Below are positions 1-6,913 of a DNA stretch of 45,284 nucleotides, piece after piece. A program made the position numbers and the translations under genes. The stretch comes from a virus: positions 1-45,284 of the IMG/VR virus record IMGVR_UViG_3300012208_000005. One strand, written 5' to 3'. The notes below the pieces were generated by a model. The model had not been told where the DNA came from. It saw nothing but the letters and a program-made list of their open reading frames with translations, and searched no databases. Position 1 is the stretch's first letter. Every line of letters begins with the position of its first letter.

Positions 1-37
1 AAATTTTTTTTATATTTTTTTCTAGTTTTTTAAATAA

Positions 38-264
38 ATTTACACGCGCTTAACACCAAATTAATACTCTATTAACCCAAAGTATACACTATCTTAACGC
101 AAGCTGTCAATTACCACATCCAGCCATCTGTCAACCCCTCCAATGTATAGTTATCTTTACCAACTCTTTATAATCGCAAACTCTTAACGCTTCTTTACCA
201 ACTCTTTACATTTCCTTCATTCAATCTTTACAGTATCTTTACCTCAAGGGGGTGCCCCCTTTAC
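38..264. repeat. 11-bp-phased CTTTAC/CTTAAC direct repeat array
   Basis: Hexamers of the form xTTTAC or xTTAAC recur on an 11-bp grid. The first block is at 38 (ATTTAC), 49 (CTTAAC), 60 (ATTAAT), 71 (ATTAAC), 82 (GTATAC, degenerate) and 93 (CTTAAC). Further copies are at 155 (CTTTAC) and 166 (CTTTAT). The last block is at 193, 204, 215 (CTTCAT, degenerate), 226, 237 and 259, with CTTTAC at 193, 204, 226, 237 and 259. This fills most of the first 350 bases, which carry no gene. One-turn spacing of direct hexamers is typical of OmpR/PhoB-family response-regulator sites (Pho boxes) and of some iterons. Which protein binds is unknown. Confidence 0.7.
154..208. repeat. Pair of perfect 17-bp direct repeats
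   Basis: TCTTTACCAACTCTTTA occurs at 154-170 and again, without mismatch, at 192-208, a 38-bp period. Each copy contains two CTTTA units 11 bp apart, so this is the best conserved part of the phased array. The copies flank a CTTAAC unit at 183. Confidence 0.85.
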
Positions 265-288
265 AAAACGGGGGGACTCTCAGGGGGG
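246..288. other. GC palindrome and G-run cluster
   Basis: AAGGGGG (246-252), TG, and CCCCCTT (255-261) form a perfect 7-bp inverted repeat with a 2-base centre. It is followed by six-G runs at 270-275 and 283-288. In a very AT-rich leader this is an abrupt composition change just upstream of the promoter. It could be a protein site, a processing or packaging signal, or a quadruplex-forming element. The sequence alone does not decide. Confidence 0.5.
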
Positions 289-315
289 AGGTTCTCAACG
301 AGATATACCCGGTCA

Positions 316-344
316 TTGACTTTGGCCGAGGAAAGTAGTATCAT
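316..344 (+). promoter_or_regulatory. sigma70-like promoter, probably leaderless
   Basis: TTGACT (316-321), a 17-bp spacer, then TATCAT (339-344). Both boxes are 5/6 matches to the sigma70 consensus with ideal spacing. The expected +1, seven bases after the end of the -10 box, is position 351, which is the A of the first gene's ATG. There is no Shine-Dalgarno sequence between the -10 box and the ATG. Confidence 0.75.
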
Positions 345-350
345 AGAGAC

Positions 351-821
351 ATGGATACATCACGAAAGCAAACCTGCACCAAGTGTAAAAAATCTTTACC
401 ACTTGAAGAAGGATTTCACAAAGACTTGAGGAATCACTCTGGTAGGCGGAGTGAGTGTAAACAATGTGAGAACACTCGTAAAAAGAAAGGTCGTCTAGTG
501 TCTACTACAAATAAGTTGCAGGCCATTAAAGAGATCGTTGCTAATACCCCAATCCCCTTTAAGCCTACCGACTTCGTTAAGTGGGATGAGACCCGTGTCT
601 ACGAAGTTACAGAGCTATCCCTTGAACTTGAGTACTCCACCGAACCCATCGACAGGGCTAGACTCGGAGTGTGGTGTGAGCGAGAGGTTAGAGTTGCCCA
701 TATGGACACTGAAGAGCAAGTAGCGCCTAATGACGCCCCTACCTACCCTTTCCGCACATATGTCATCCACTTCCGTCCTGAAGTGACCAAACAAGCCTTA
801 GCCCTCCTGGCGAAGGGATGA
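351..821 (+). CDS. Zinc-finger protein, phage early-type
   Basis: A 156-residue protein. Its N-terminus has a CxxC...CxxC zinc motif (CTKC at about residues 9-12, CKQC at about 36-39) separated by a basic segment with a conserved-looking F and GRR. This pattern is common at the N-terminus of phage HNH-type or endonuclease VII-like proteins. The remaining residues (about 50-156) match no domain I recognise and contain no visible HNH core, so a nuclease call is not justified. It is the first gene after the strong promoter and lies alone before an RBS-preceded second gene. It probably binds nucleic acid or a host protein early in infection; that role is inferred. Confidence 0.6.
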   Translation: MDTSRKQTCTKCKKSLPLEEGFHKDLRNHSGRRSECKQCENTRKKKGRLVSTTNKLQAIKEIVANTPIPFKPTDFVKWDETRVYEVTELSLELEYSTEPIDRARLGVWCEREVRVAHMDTEEQVAPNDAPTYPFRTYVIHFRPEVTKQALALLAKG

Positions 822-865
822 TCCCCCCTAAGTATTGAACTGGATGAAGAAGAGGAGATGACCTA

Positions 866-1294
866 ATGGAAACGTCTAACATCTTGTTTAATATCTGCCC
901 AGCGGATGACGGTAAGCTGCGACTCTATGTAGAGGAGCCTACTGAGGTGCTCGCAAGCTACCCAATCTCAGTGGCCCAACTCCACAACATCTGGAACCAA
1001 TCCAATGCTATCTTGGAAGCACTTACGAACGATGAACGTCGGATTAAGACAAAGCTCCCCCGTGGAAGATTGTCTATCCTGACAGAATCACAGGTGAGGG
1101 CCATCCACGAGGATCGGAGATCTGCTCTCAAGATTGCCCAGGACTATGGAGTTAGCCAGCAGACCATCTCCAACATCAAGCTGGGGTACACGTGGCGTCA
1201 TCTTGGACTTCAACCCTGTGCGTCACGTAAACGCATCAAGATCGACAAGCTCGTTGCTTCCCTCGCCCAAAGAGTAAGTACCCAAGATGTATGA
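866..1294 (+). CDS. Helix-turn-helix DNA-binding protein
   Basis: A 142-residue protein. The start is supported by GAGGAG about 10 bases upstream. Residues about 74-113 form a helix-turn-helix: 'LTESQVRAIHEDR' leads into 'IAQDYGVSQQTISNIKLG' and then a W-R-H-L segment. This resembles the small HTH found in phage regulators and at the end of homing-endonuclease-associated proteins. The N-terminal half (residues 1-70) is acidic and unassigned, and the C-terminus is basic. Its stop overlaps the next gene's start by 8 bases. It may regulate the phage operon; no target is visible. Confidence 0.65.
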   Translation: METSNILFNICPADDGKLRLYVEEPTEVLASYPISVAQLHNIWNQSNAILEALTNDERRIKTKLPRGRLSILTESQVRAIHEDRRSALKIAQDYGVSQQTISNIKLGYTWRHLGLQPCASRKRIKIDKLVASLAQRVSTQDV

Positions 1295-2153
1295 ACCGAA
1301 CCTTATGGACTTTGAAGAACTGTATCCCCCTGAACTTCAGATGTCCCGCACAGAGAAGGAAGAACTAGTCCACCTTAGTGACCTGGTGACCTATTTACGT
1401 GACCCTAACAAGGTTGCCTATGCAGAGTCTATAGCGATCAGATCCCGCAAACTCGTAAATGAGTTTGATGATTCATTGCCTGACCTCATCCCTTCCCATG
1501 ATATCCTCTACGTCTATTCGACTACCGTCATAGAATCTCACCAAGGAAAGGGTGCGGGCCGTAAACTCATACGTCAACAGCGAAGGGAGTCCTTACTCTT
1601 GCCAGGGGTATCGTGTATAACAGGCCATGCTACTACTCCTGCTATGCTGCACCTGAGACTTCAACAAGGGGCAATTGTTACTAACGTCCATAATAATTGG
1701 GAGGGATCAACCCGTACAGCTCACTTCTATACGCTCATGCTTCCACAGTCCAAGGCCTCCAACTGTGGCCCCACCGCCCTAGCCTACATGCTCCTCATGC
1801 AAGGTTACAACTTCTCAGTTGACACCTTAGAGGATCATCTCGAGACCACGGATAAAGATGGCACTAGCCCTAAAGTAATTCATTCTTATCTTCTTAGTAT
1901 TTTTCCCTCTGTTGTTCTCGCCAAGGAACTCGATGGAGACACTCCACTCCCCCTCTTAGTTAACTACTTCGAGGGAGAGGACGGTCACTATGCAGTAATC
2001 ACAGAGATAGGATCCACAACTATCCGTTTTTGGGATCCCTCAGATGCCCAGTTTCATACGCAGGGTATTGCCACATTCTTAGAGAATTGGTACTCTCCCC
2101 GTTATGGCAAGACTCCTGGTATCCACCTTACGAGAAAGGAACCCACCCCATGA
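1287..2153 (+). CDS. GNAT acetyltransferase / C39-like cysteine peptidase fusion
   Basis: A 288-residue two-domain protein. Residues about 30-150 look like a GNAT N-acetyltransferase. The acetyl-CoA-binding turn 'ESHQGKGAGRKLI' (about 83-95) fits the family's Q/RxxGxG/A motif. Residues about 153-285 resemble a papain-like C39 peptidase. Cys160 sits in 'SNCGPTALAYML', His234 in 'GHYAVI' and Asp250 in 'WDPS', giving the expected C-H-D order. C39 domains usually remove double-glycine leaders or act as free proteases. Acetylation or cleavage of host proteins is inference. The gene overlaps both neighbours, with an ATGA junction to the GroES-like gene downstream, so it is probably translationally coupled. 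The fusion is uncommon in phages as far as I know. Confidence 0.75.
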   Translation: MYEPNLMDFEELYPPELQMSRTEKEELVHLSDLVTYLRDPNKVAYAESIAIRSRKLVNEFDDSLPDLIPSHDILYVYSTTVIESHQGKGAGRKLIRQQRRESLLLPGVSCITGHATTPAMLHLRLQQGAIVTNVHNNWEGSTRTAHFYTLMLPQSKASNCGPTALAYMLLMQGYNFSVDTLEDHLETTDKDGTSPKVIHSYLLSIFPSVVLAKELDGDTPLPLLVNYFEGEDGHYAVITEIGSTTIRFWDPSDAQFHTQGIATFLENWYSPRYGKTPGIHLTRKEPTP

Positions 2154-2464
2154 GTAGCCCTGCCCAGATCCCAATCCCCTACCACGACAATCTCATTATC
2201 ATTGAGAAGCCTCAAGAGGATGTTTCACATGGCGGAGTCTTGCTCCCTCAAGGACATTTTGAGGGCCACCGGAATCTTCGACAAGGTACCGTCGTGGCTT
2301 CTGGTCCTGGCCTACTGTATCCAGATGGCAGCCACTCTCCTATGGATGTACAGGCAGGTGACGAGGTACTCTTCTCCATGCTCTCCGGGGTGGAGATTAA
2401 GTACGATCAAGGATCGTTTCTCGTCATGCCTCAGACACATGTTGTCGCCATAGTCGAGGATTAA
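2150..2464 (+). CDS. GroES-like co-chaperonin
   Basis: A 104-residue protein with the GroES layout. It has an N-terminal strand 'YHDNLIIIEKP', a mobile-loop region ending in 'GGVLLPQ', a central 'QGTVVASGPG', a 'VQAGDEVLFS' turn, and a C-terminal 'VVAIVED'. Each segment aligns in order with bacterial GroES (GG-IVLP, G-V-A-VGPG, VKVGD-VLF, ILAIIE). The start at 2150 is chosen because its ATGA overlaps the preceding stop; a longer in-frame ORF exists but would run 120 bases into the previous gene. Phage co-chaperonins (T4 Gp31 is the classic case) partner host GroEL to fold the capsid protein. That role is inferred here. A second, more divergent GroES-like protein lies at 3541. Confidence 0.85.
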   Translation: MSSPAQIPIPYHDNLIIIEKPQEDVSHGGVLLPQGHFEGHRNLRQGTVVASGPGLLYPDGSHSPMDVQAGDEVLFSMLSGVEIKYDQGSFLVMPQTHVVAIVED

Positions 2465-2468
2465 GAAC

Positions 2469-2612
2469 ATGAACTGGGAGTATGAATGTGAGTGTGGTAC
2501 GAGGTTCACTGTTTACTATGGGTCAGGAGTGATCCCCCCTCGGAGGATGTGGGGGCACCCTGCCCTAGACCATAAGTGCTGTGCCGTCCTCCTAGACGAC
2601 ATTGGCAAGTAG
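2469..2612 (+). CDS. Small Cys-rich (zinc-ribbon-like) protein
   Basis: A 47-residue ORF starting 5 bases after the GroES-like gene. It begins with 'MNWEYECECGTRF' and has a second cysteine pair late in the chain (C37-C38, in 'DHKCCAVLL'). The CxC plus CC spacing suggests a small metal-binding knuckle of the kind often encoded by phages. There is no strong Shine-Dalgarno sequence; expression may be coupled to the upstream stop. Function unknown. Confidence 0.5.
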   Translation: MNWEYECECGTRFTVYYGSGVIPPRRMWGHPALDHKCCAVLLDDIGK

Positions 2613-2617
2613 CTCAC

Positions 2618-2947
2618 ATGTACTACAAGGCGAAAGAGAATGAGTTCCTGAAGTGGGAGTACATTAGCTGCCAACGTATGATGTGGAGCTACGAGTTGTG
2701 TATCGCTGAGGTACCCCCCTCGCTCGTACGGGCGTTGCAGATTTTTAAAAAGTACTACAATGTCTATCCGGTACTAGATGATCCTGTGATGGCTTACCCT
2801 ACTTTGAGGCTCATCGATGATTATGGTAGGTTGATGCACATTCCGTACAAGACCTATATCATGAGAAACTTCAACCATACAACTTTACTGGATGATGTGA
2901 AGCACGAGAGATGGGACTTTACTCAAATCGACAAAGACAATGCCTAG
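2618..2947 (+). CDS. Hypothetical protein
   Basis: A 109-residue protein starting at the ATG just after the preceding small ORF's stop. A longer in-frame start at 2576 would overlap that gene, so it is less likely. It is aromatic-rich (many Tyr and Trp) and charged, with no recognised motif, signal peptide or membrane segment. It ends 8 bases inside the next gene. I cannot assign a function. Confidence 0.6.
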   Translation: MYYKAKENEFLKWEYISCQRMMWSYELCIAEVPPSLVRALQIFKKYYNVYPVLDDPVMAYPTLRLIDDYGRLMHIPYKTYIMRNFNHTTLLDDVKHERWDFTQIDKDNA

Positions 2948-3632
2948 ACCTCACTACCCTCCATGCCATTGCTTCCAGTGCATCAACTTCAAGGCTGACT
3001 GTCCCTGTTGCGATCCTCCCAAAGAGTTCACAAGTTACCTTACGTACACAAGACATTTGCGAAACATGTCGCGCAAGAGAGGTACCCAGCAGCCCACGAG
3101 AACTGTTATCATACCCACACAACTCGGGTACCTGACCAAGGTTCTTACAAACAAGCAACAGCTTCAAAAGTATAATCTCTCCGTCATCTCTCGCTTCTGT
3201 GCTGCGTTGAATGACGGCAAGGGGTTCGGCAAGTTCACGAGGGCCCACCGGAACCTGCTCAAGGAGGTGGAGGAGAACACTACGCAGCTCTACCGATTCA
3301 TCATAGATCTCCCCCAGCAATTAGCCCGCGCCATACTCATGCTGGCTCAGACAGTCAACACGTCGCCTAAAGGGGTTGTTTCTGCTCTTACCTCGTACGG
3401 CCTAGAGCACCTGGCCCTAGAACTATCGGCCAATGCTTCAGCTCCTCCATTAGGCTCTCCTAACATTAAGAAGCTCTTAAGAGAAGAACCACAAAGTGCT
3501 TCACAGGAGTTCCTAGACATCCCGCCGAAGAAAGTGAACTATGTCGACATTGAACCCCCCGGTCCTCCAGCCCCCAACCTGGGCCCAAAAAAAGCAGATC
3601 CTCTCTCTCTCCCAAGTTCAGAGGATTTCTGA
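2940..3632 (+). CDS. Hypothetical protein with Cys-rich N-terminus
   Basis: A 230-residue protein. The first 25 residues hold five cysteines and two histidines ('CHCFQC' and 'CPCC'), suggesting a zinc cluster. A mainly helical middle (about 70-160) follows. The last 60 residues are proline-rich and probably disordered. It overlaps the upstream gene by 8 bases. Its 3' end overlaps the next gene by 92 bases in a different frame; this stretch encodes the proline-rich tail, which could tolerate dual coding. Function unknown. Confidence 0.6.
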   Translation: MPRPHYPPCHCFQCINFKADCPCCDPPKEFTSYLTYTRHLRNMSRKRGTQQPTRTVIIPTQLGYLTKVLTNKQQLQKYNLSVISRFCAALNDGKGFGKFTRAHRNLLKEVEENTTQLYRFIIDLPQQLARAILMLAQTVNTSPKGVVSALTSYGLEHLALELSANASAPPLGSPNIKKLLREEPQSASQEFLDIPPKKVNYVDIEPPGPPAPNLGPKKADPLSLPSSEDF

Positions 3633-4008
3633 TGGCTTTCGGTATCCCCCCTTTGCTCCGGTTGTACTCCGCCACCCGTCACTCAACTCCGTTTCACTCC
3701 CCCGCATTCGAGGCAACAGTTTGCTCATCCGAGTGTATCGACCAAGCGGTTTTACACCAGGCGGACTATATGTGGAGAAGGGAGCTCAGTTCCCTGCAAT
3801 CTGGGGACATGTCCTCGGAACTACCACAGGATTACAAGGCTTAACCCCTGGTACTCAGATCCTCTTTCATCGGTTCTCCGAGGAGCGTATACTAGAGGTA
3901 CCCTCCCTGGAGCCTCTCTTTCCGGGAGAGATGCTTGACGTAAGTCTACTCCATTTTGACGCTATCCAAGCGGTCTTCTCCCCCAACCTTGTAGAAATGA
4001 GAACATGA
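3541..4008 (+). CDS. Divergent GroES-like protein
   Basis: A 155-residue protein whose second half reads like a diverged co-chaperonin fold. 'GNSLLIRVYRP' is a possible first strand, 'SGFTPGGLYVEKG' a mobile-loop-like segment with the GG-L/V pair, 'WGHVLGTTTGL' the central strand, 'LTPGTQILFHRF' equals the pG-vlF turn, and 'LLHFDAIQAVF' the final strand. The order matches the GroES-like gene at 2150, but identity is low and the N-terminus (about 55 residues, proline-rich) is extra. The start is uncertain: no good RBS precedes 3541, and it overlaps the upstream gene by 92 bases. It overlaps the holin candidate by an ATGA. Function as a chaperone or capsid factor is inference. Confidence 0.55.
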   Translation: MSTLNPPVLQPPTWAQKKQILSLSQVQRISDGFRYPPFAPVVLRHPSLNSVSLPRIRGNSLLIRVYRPSGFTPGGLYVEKGAQFPAIWGHVLGTTTGLQGLTPGTQILFHRFSEERILEVPSLEPLFPGEMLDVSLLHFDAIQAVFSPNLVEMRT

Positions 4009-4223
4009 CTCTTCACAAACTCGATCTAATGGCCCTCCTTGCCCGCGTAGCGGGTCTTAGCATTCTTGCCTCTGATGCTACCTTCCAGAGCTCTATCGCC
4101 TCGCTAGCGGGCTCCTATGCCCCAAAGATCATAGCTGTGCTTGGTCTAGTCTCTCTCCTGGCGACTGATGTCCTTCGAATCATTGGTTCTCCTACCCCCA
4201 CTTCTACTGGAGCACAAAAATGA
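4005..4223 (+). CDS. Putative holin (small membrane protein)
   Basis: A 72-residue protein. An amphipathic N-terminus ('LDLMALLARVAGLSIL') is followed by one clear hydrophobic helix at about residues 40-62 ('KIIAVLGLVSLLATDVLRI') and a short polar tail. Size, single or double hydrophobic segment, and position two genes before the amidase endolysin fit a holin, which would permeabilise the inner membrane at lysis. No family motif is visible, so the call is contextual. ATGA overlaps occur on both sides. Confidence 0.5.
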   Translation: MTLHKLDLMALLARVAGLSILASDATFQSSIASLAGSYAPKIIAVLGLVSLLATDVLRIIGSPTPTSTGAQK

Positions 4224-4480
4224 ATTTCTCTACCTACCTCCAAGTCTTCACCCAGGTGGTCCTTTCGAAGAAGGCATCCTTCACCGTCAAGCTTCGGGAT
4301 GCAAAGTACTTGGTGTCTCTCTCGGCTAAGGAGCATACGTCGCCGCTCCCCCGCGTCTCAATCCCGGAAGCCATGAGCTTGGCTATGACCATCTCGACGC
4401 TCTCGTCTCTGACGGACATTCCCCTCCCCACCGTTCGTCTCGGCGGGTTGGATTTTTCAGTGGTCATTACGTCTGTCTAA
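4220..4480 (+). CDS. Hypothetical protein in lysis region
   Basis: An 86-residue protein between the holin candidate and the endolysin, overlapping both (ATGA upstream; TAATG downstream). It is Ser/Leu/Thr-rich with no signal peptide, lipobox or clear membrane span, so I do not call it a spanin. Function unknown. Confidence 0.55.
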   Translation: MNFSTYLQVFTQVVLSKKASFTVKLRDAKYLVSLSAKEHTSPLPRVSIPEAMSLAMTISTLSSLTDIPLPTVRLGGLDFSVVITSV

Positions 4481-4992
4481 TGGACATCCGATATATCGAC
4501 TATCCTAAGTTCGGACCGATGACTCCTCGTTCAGGCGCGGACATCACAGACCTCATCATACATCACTCTGCCGGACCTGCTGACCAGGACCCGAGAGCGA
4601 TTGATGAGGAACACCGACAAAGAGGAATGGCCGGTATAGCGTACAACTGGATCATCACACACGATGGTGAGGTCTACTCCGGCAGGCCCATCATTGTTGT
4701 TCCGGCTGCTGCTTACGGCAGGAATCAGGAATCTGTTAACGTCTGTTTAACAGGGAACTTCATGGAGTCTCATCCAACTCCGCAACAACTTCAAGCGCTT
4801 AAAGAGCTTGCCGTATTCGTTCATGGGTTGTTACCTCACATTGTCAGAACGATAGGACACAGAGAAGTAGCAACGATATTTTATCCTCATAGTACCTCCG
4901 ACTATGCAACCGCCTGTCCCGGCGACAATCTGCAAGCACTGATCCCTGAAGTAAAAGCATACGTTAAAGAACACCTGCATTCTGCAACATAG
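4480..4992 (+). CDS. Endolysin, N-acetylmuramoyl-L-alanine amidase
   Basis: A 170-residue Amidase_2/PGRP-family enzyme that hydrolyses the bond between MurNAc and L-Ala in peptidoglycan. Probable zinc ligands are His28 ('IIHHSAG'), His127 ('IGHREVA') and Cys146 ('ACPGDNL'). Tyr55 ('IAYNWII') occupies the usual catalytic tyrosine position. 'GRNQESVNVCLTGNF' matches the family's N-x-SIGI-x-G-N strand. There is no signal peptide and no wall-binding domain, so it should need a holin to reach its substrate. This fits a globular Gram-negative phage endolysin. The start follows the previous stop as TAATG. Confidence 0.9.
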   Translation: MDIRYIDYPKFGPMTPRSGADITDLIIHHSAGPADQDPRAIDEEHRQRGMAGIAYNWIITHDGEVYSGRPIIVVPAAAYGRNQESVNVCLTGNFMESHPTPQQLQALKELAVFVHGLLPHIVRTIGHREVATIFYPHSTSDYATACPGDNLQALIPEVKAYVKEHLHSAT

Positions 4993-5001
4993 GAGAGCGT
5001 C

Positions 5002-5256
5002 ATGGCACAAGATGATAATTCCCCCAATTATCTCGTTGGGTGGGAAGGAGATTCTACCGTAGTTCTCATGGCGTACTCTGAGATTACAAAGGAATGGAAC
5101 TTTACACATATCCCGTTAGATGTGTGGGATGGACTTGTTCAGTACGTGCAAACGTATCGGCCTCCCAACAACGTTTCGTTTAGCGATCCTAAAGATAAGG
5201 GACTTCGCGCTCCTGATCCAGCTGATATACATCTGAAGGACTTTTTCTTCCCATGA
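5002..5256 (+). CDS. Hypothetical protein upstream of terminase
   Basis: An 84-residue acidic protein with a good RBS (AGGAGAG, 7-8 bases before the ATG). It contains no recognisable HTH, so a terminase small subunit cannot be claimed despite its place directly before the large subunit, which it overlaps by an ATGA. Function unknown. Confidence 0.6.
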   Translation: MAQDDNSPNYLVGWEGDSTVVLMAYSEITKEWNFTHIPLDVWDGLVQYVQTYRPPNNVSFSDPKDKGLRAPDPADIHLKDFFFP

Positions 5257-6857
5257 CGGAGAATTTTTTTGACTTCTTATCGGTGCCAAAAGAAGAAGTC
5301 ATTATTGAGGATCCTCTAGCCACTCTCGTAAAGCCTGAGTGGCTTTATGATATGTGTAAGGGGACTTTACACATGGAAGATATGGAGCCACAGCCTCATT
5401 ATGATATGTGTAATATCTTTGAGAAGGCAGTCGGAGATTGTCAGTTCACAGGTAAGACGCAGACACTCATCATGGTTGGCGTTCCTCGTGGAACGTTTAA
5501 AACGAGTTGCGCCACAGAGGGCTTACCTCTTGGAGTACTCGTGAGAAACCCCAATGCTCGAATTCTGATTGATTCTTTCCGCCATGATGTTTCCAAAAAA
5601 CGACTTAAAGCCGTAGCTTCTCATATCACAAAAAATGATGATTTTAAAGCACGATACGGAGATGATTGGAAGCCGGTCTTTCGAGAAGAGCAGTGGAACG
5701 ACTCTGGAATAACCATATCAAAGCGAACAAAGGTGTTTCGTGAGCCTTCTATTGATACTTCGGGGGTAGATCGTTCACAGACCGGCAGCCATTACGATCT
5801 CATAGTCGCGGACGATTTAGTAACCGATACTAACTGTCGTACTTCGGAAGCGCGTCAGAAGGTGTTCGATCATATAGCTGACCTCTTACCCATCCTTGAA
5901 CCAGGTGGTACATTGATCCTGATCTTCACTCGGTGGCATCCAGATGATGCTTACGGGAGATTGATCTCTATTGATGCTGAGCGAGAGAGGAGCGGTAAGA
6001 AGCCGGTCTTCACGAAGCTGATCCGATCATGCTACGACGGCCCCAATGGTCTTTACTTCCCCTCGCGACACGATTATGAGTTCCTATCGGAGCAGAAAGA
6101 ACGCATTGGATCTCGGAAGTTCTCTGCTCAATATCTCAATCAACCTATTGCAGATGCGGATAAGACCTTTAAGATGGAGTGCCTACAGGAGGTACCGTTC
6201 TCCTTTTACCGTACTACGAAACAAGGGATTGTACAAACAGATGACCATCAATACCCGGTCTACACCACTATGGCCTGGGATACAGCAGGAACTAAAGCAA
6301 CAGCTAAGTCAGATTATCATGGCATTACCGTTGTTGGAACCGACATGTTCGACAGGTGGTGGATTCCACATGCCGAAGGGGTGAAAGGAACACCTACTGA
6401 AGTTGTGCAGAGAATTAAGTCAATCATCCTTACTTATAGACCTGATCTGCTCCTCATCGAGGCCATAGGTTCATTTGCCCATTGGGTCAATGCTCTTCAT
6501 CGGGAACTCGAACCTATCGGTATCTCCCTAGCAATTGAGGAAGTGTCCCATGGGGGACAGCCGAAGGCTGAACGTATAGAACAACTTGAGCCTCTATGGA
6601 CCGCTCGACGTATCTATCTTCAACCCGGGCTCCATAGCCTACTAAGCCAACTAGACTCCTTCTCCCCTCAGTCCCTCCCGGATCACGACGACATCATCGA
6701 CTCCCTGGCTATGCACTTAGGTTTCACTCGACCAGGTGAAGATGGTATTGAGAAAGCATATGACTCCCCTATAGATCAAGAGTGGGTTAAGCGAAGACTG
6801 AGGATGAATCGAGAAGAAGGGAATCCCTGGCGTAGGGGGACTCGTTGGGTTAGATAG
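5253..6857 (+). CDS. terL: Terminase large subunit
   Basis: A 534-residue DNA-packaging motor. The N-terminal ATPase has a Walker A-like P-loop 'GVPRGTFKTS' (76-85) and Walker B 'YDLIVADD' (181-188), followed by coupling motif 'FTRWHPDD'. The C-terminal RNase H-fold nuclease shows Asp343 ('AWDTAG'), Glu403 ('LLIEAIG') and the 'DHDDIIDSLA' Asp cluster (477-483). It would cut concatemeric DNA and translocate it into the prohead through the portal encoded at 11350. Length is normal for the family. A 12-bp-stem terminator follows immediately. The small subunit is not identified. Confidence 0.95.
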   Translation: MTENFFDFLSVPKEEVIIEDPLATLVKPEWLYDMCKGTLHMEDMEPQPHYDMCNIFEKAVGDCQFTGKTQTLIMVGVPRGTFKTSCATEGLPLGVLVRNPNARILIDSFRHDVSKKRLKAVASHITKNDDFKARYGDDWKPVFREEQWNDSGITISKRTKVFREPSIDTSGVDRSQTGSHYDLIVADDLVTDTNCRTSEARQKVFDHIADLLPILEPGGTLILIFTRWHPDDAYGRLISIDAERERSGKKPVFTKLIRSCYDGPNGLYFPSRHDYEFLSEQKERIGSRKFSAQYLNQPIADADKTFKMECLQEVPFSFYRTTKQGIVQTDDHQYPVYTTMAWDTAGTKATAKSDYHGITVVGTDMFDRWWIPHAEGVKGTPTEVVQRIKSIILTYRPDLLLIEAIGSFAHWVNALHRELEPIGISLAIEEVSHGGQPKAERIEQLEPLWTARRIYLQPGLHSLLSQLDSFSPQSLPDHDDIIDSLAMHLGFTRPGEDGIEKAYDSPIDQEWVKRRLRMNREEGNPWRRGTRWVR

Positions 6858-6864
6858 ATTATTG

Positions 6865-6912
6865 AACTCCTACAGGTTATAATGAGTATAACAAGCCTGT
6901 AGGAGTTTTTTT
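6865..6912 (+). terminator. Intrinsic terminator containing the next gene's RBS
   Basis: AACTCCTACAGG (6865-6876) pairs perfectly with CCTGTAGGAGTT (6896-6907), and a T run (6906-6912) follows. The 3' arm contains AGGAG (6901-6905), which is the only Shine-Dalgarno sequence for the ATG at 6914, eight bases on. In read-through RNA the RBS would therefore be locked in the stem. An inner TTATA/TATAA pairing may extend the hairpin. Confidence 0.85.
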
Positions 6913-6913
6913 C

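Noticed and set aside
38-264. CRISPR array or leader
   Set aside because: Repeat units are 6-8 bp on an 11-bp grid with no spacer-sized unique segments and no cas genes.
3632-3844. Alternative plus-strand ORF starting at the stop of the 2940 gene
   Set aside because: TAATG-like placement is attractive but the sequence is without pattern, and the competing frame (3541-4008) shows an ordered GroES-like strand pattern and ATGA coupling to the next gene.
6878-6883. Perfect TATAAT in the loop of the terL terminator
   Set aside because: No -35-like hexamer lies at 16-18 bp upstream and there is no extended -10 TG. It is better explained as part of the inner hairpin pairing.
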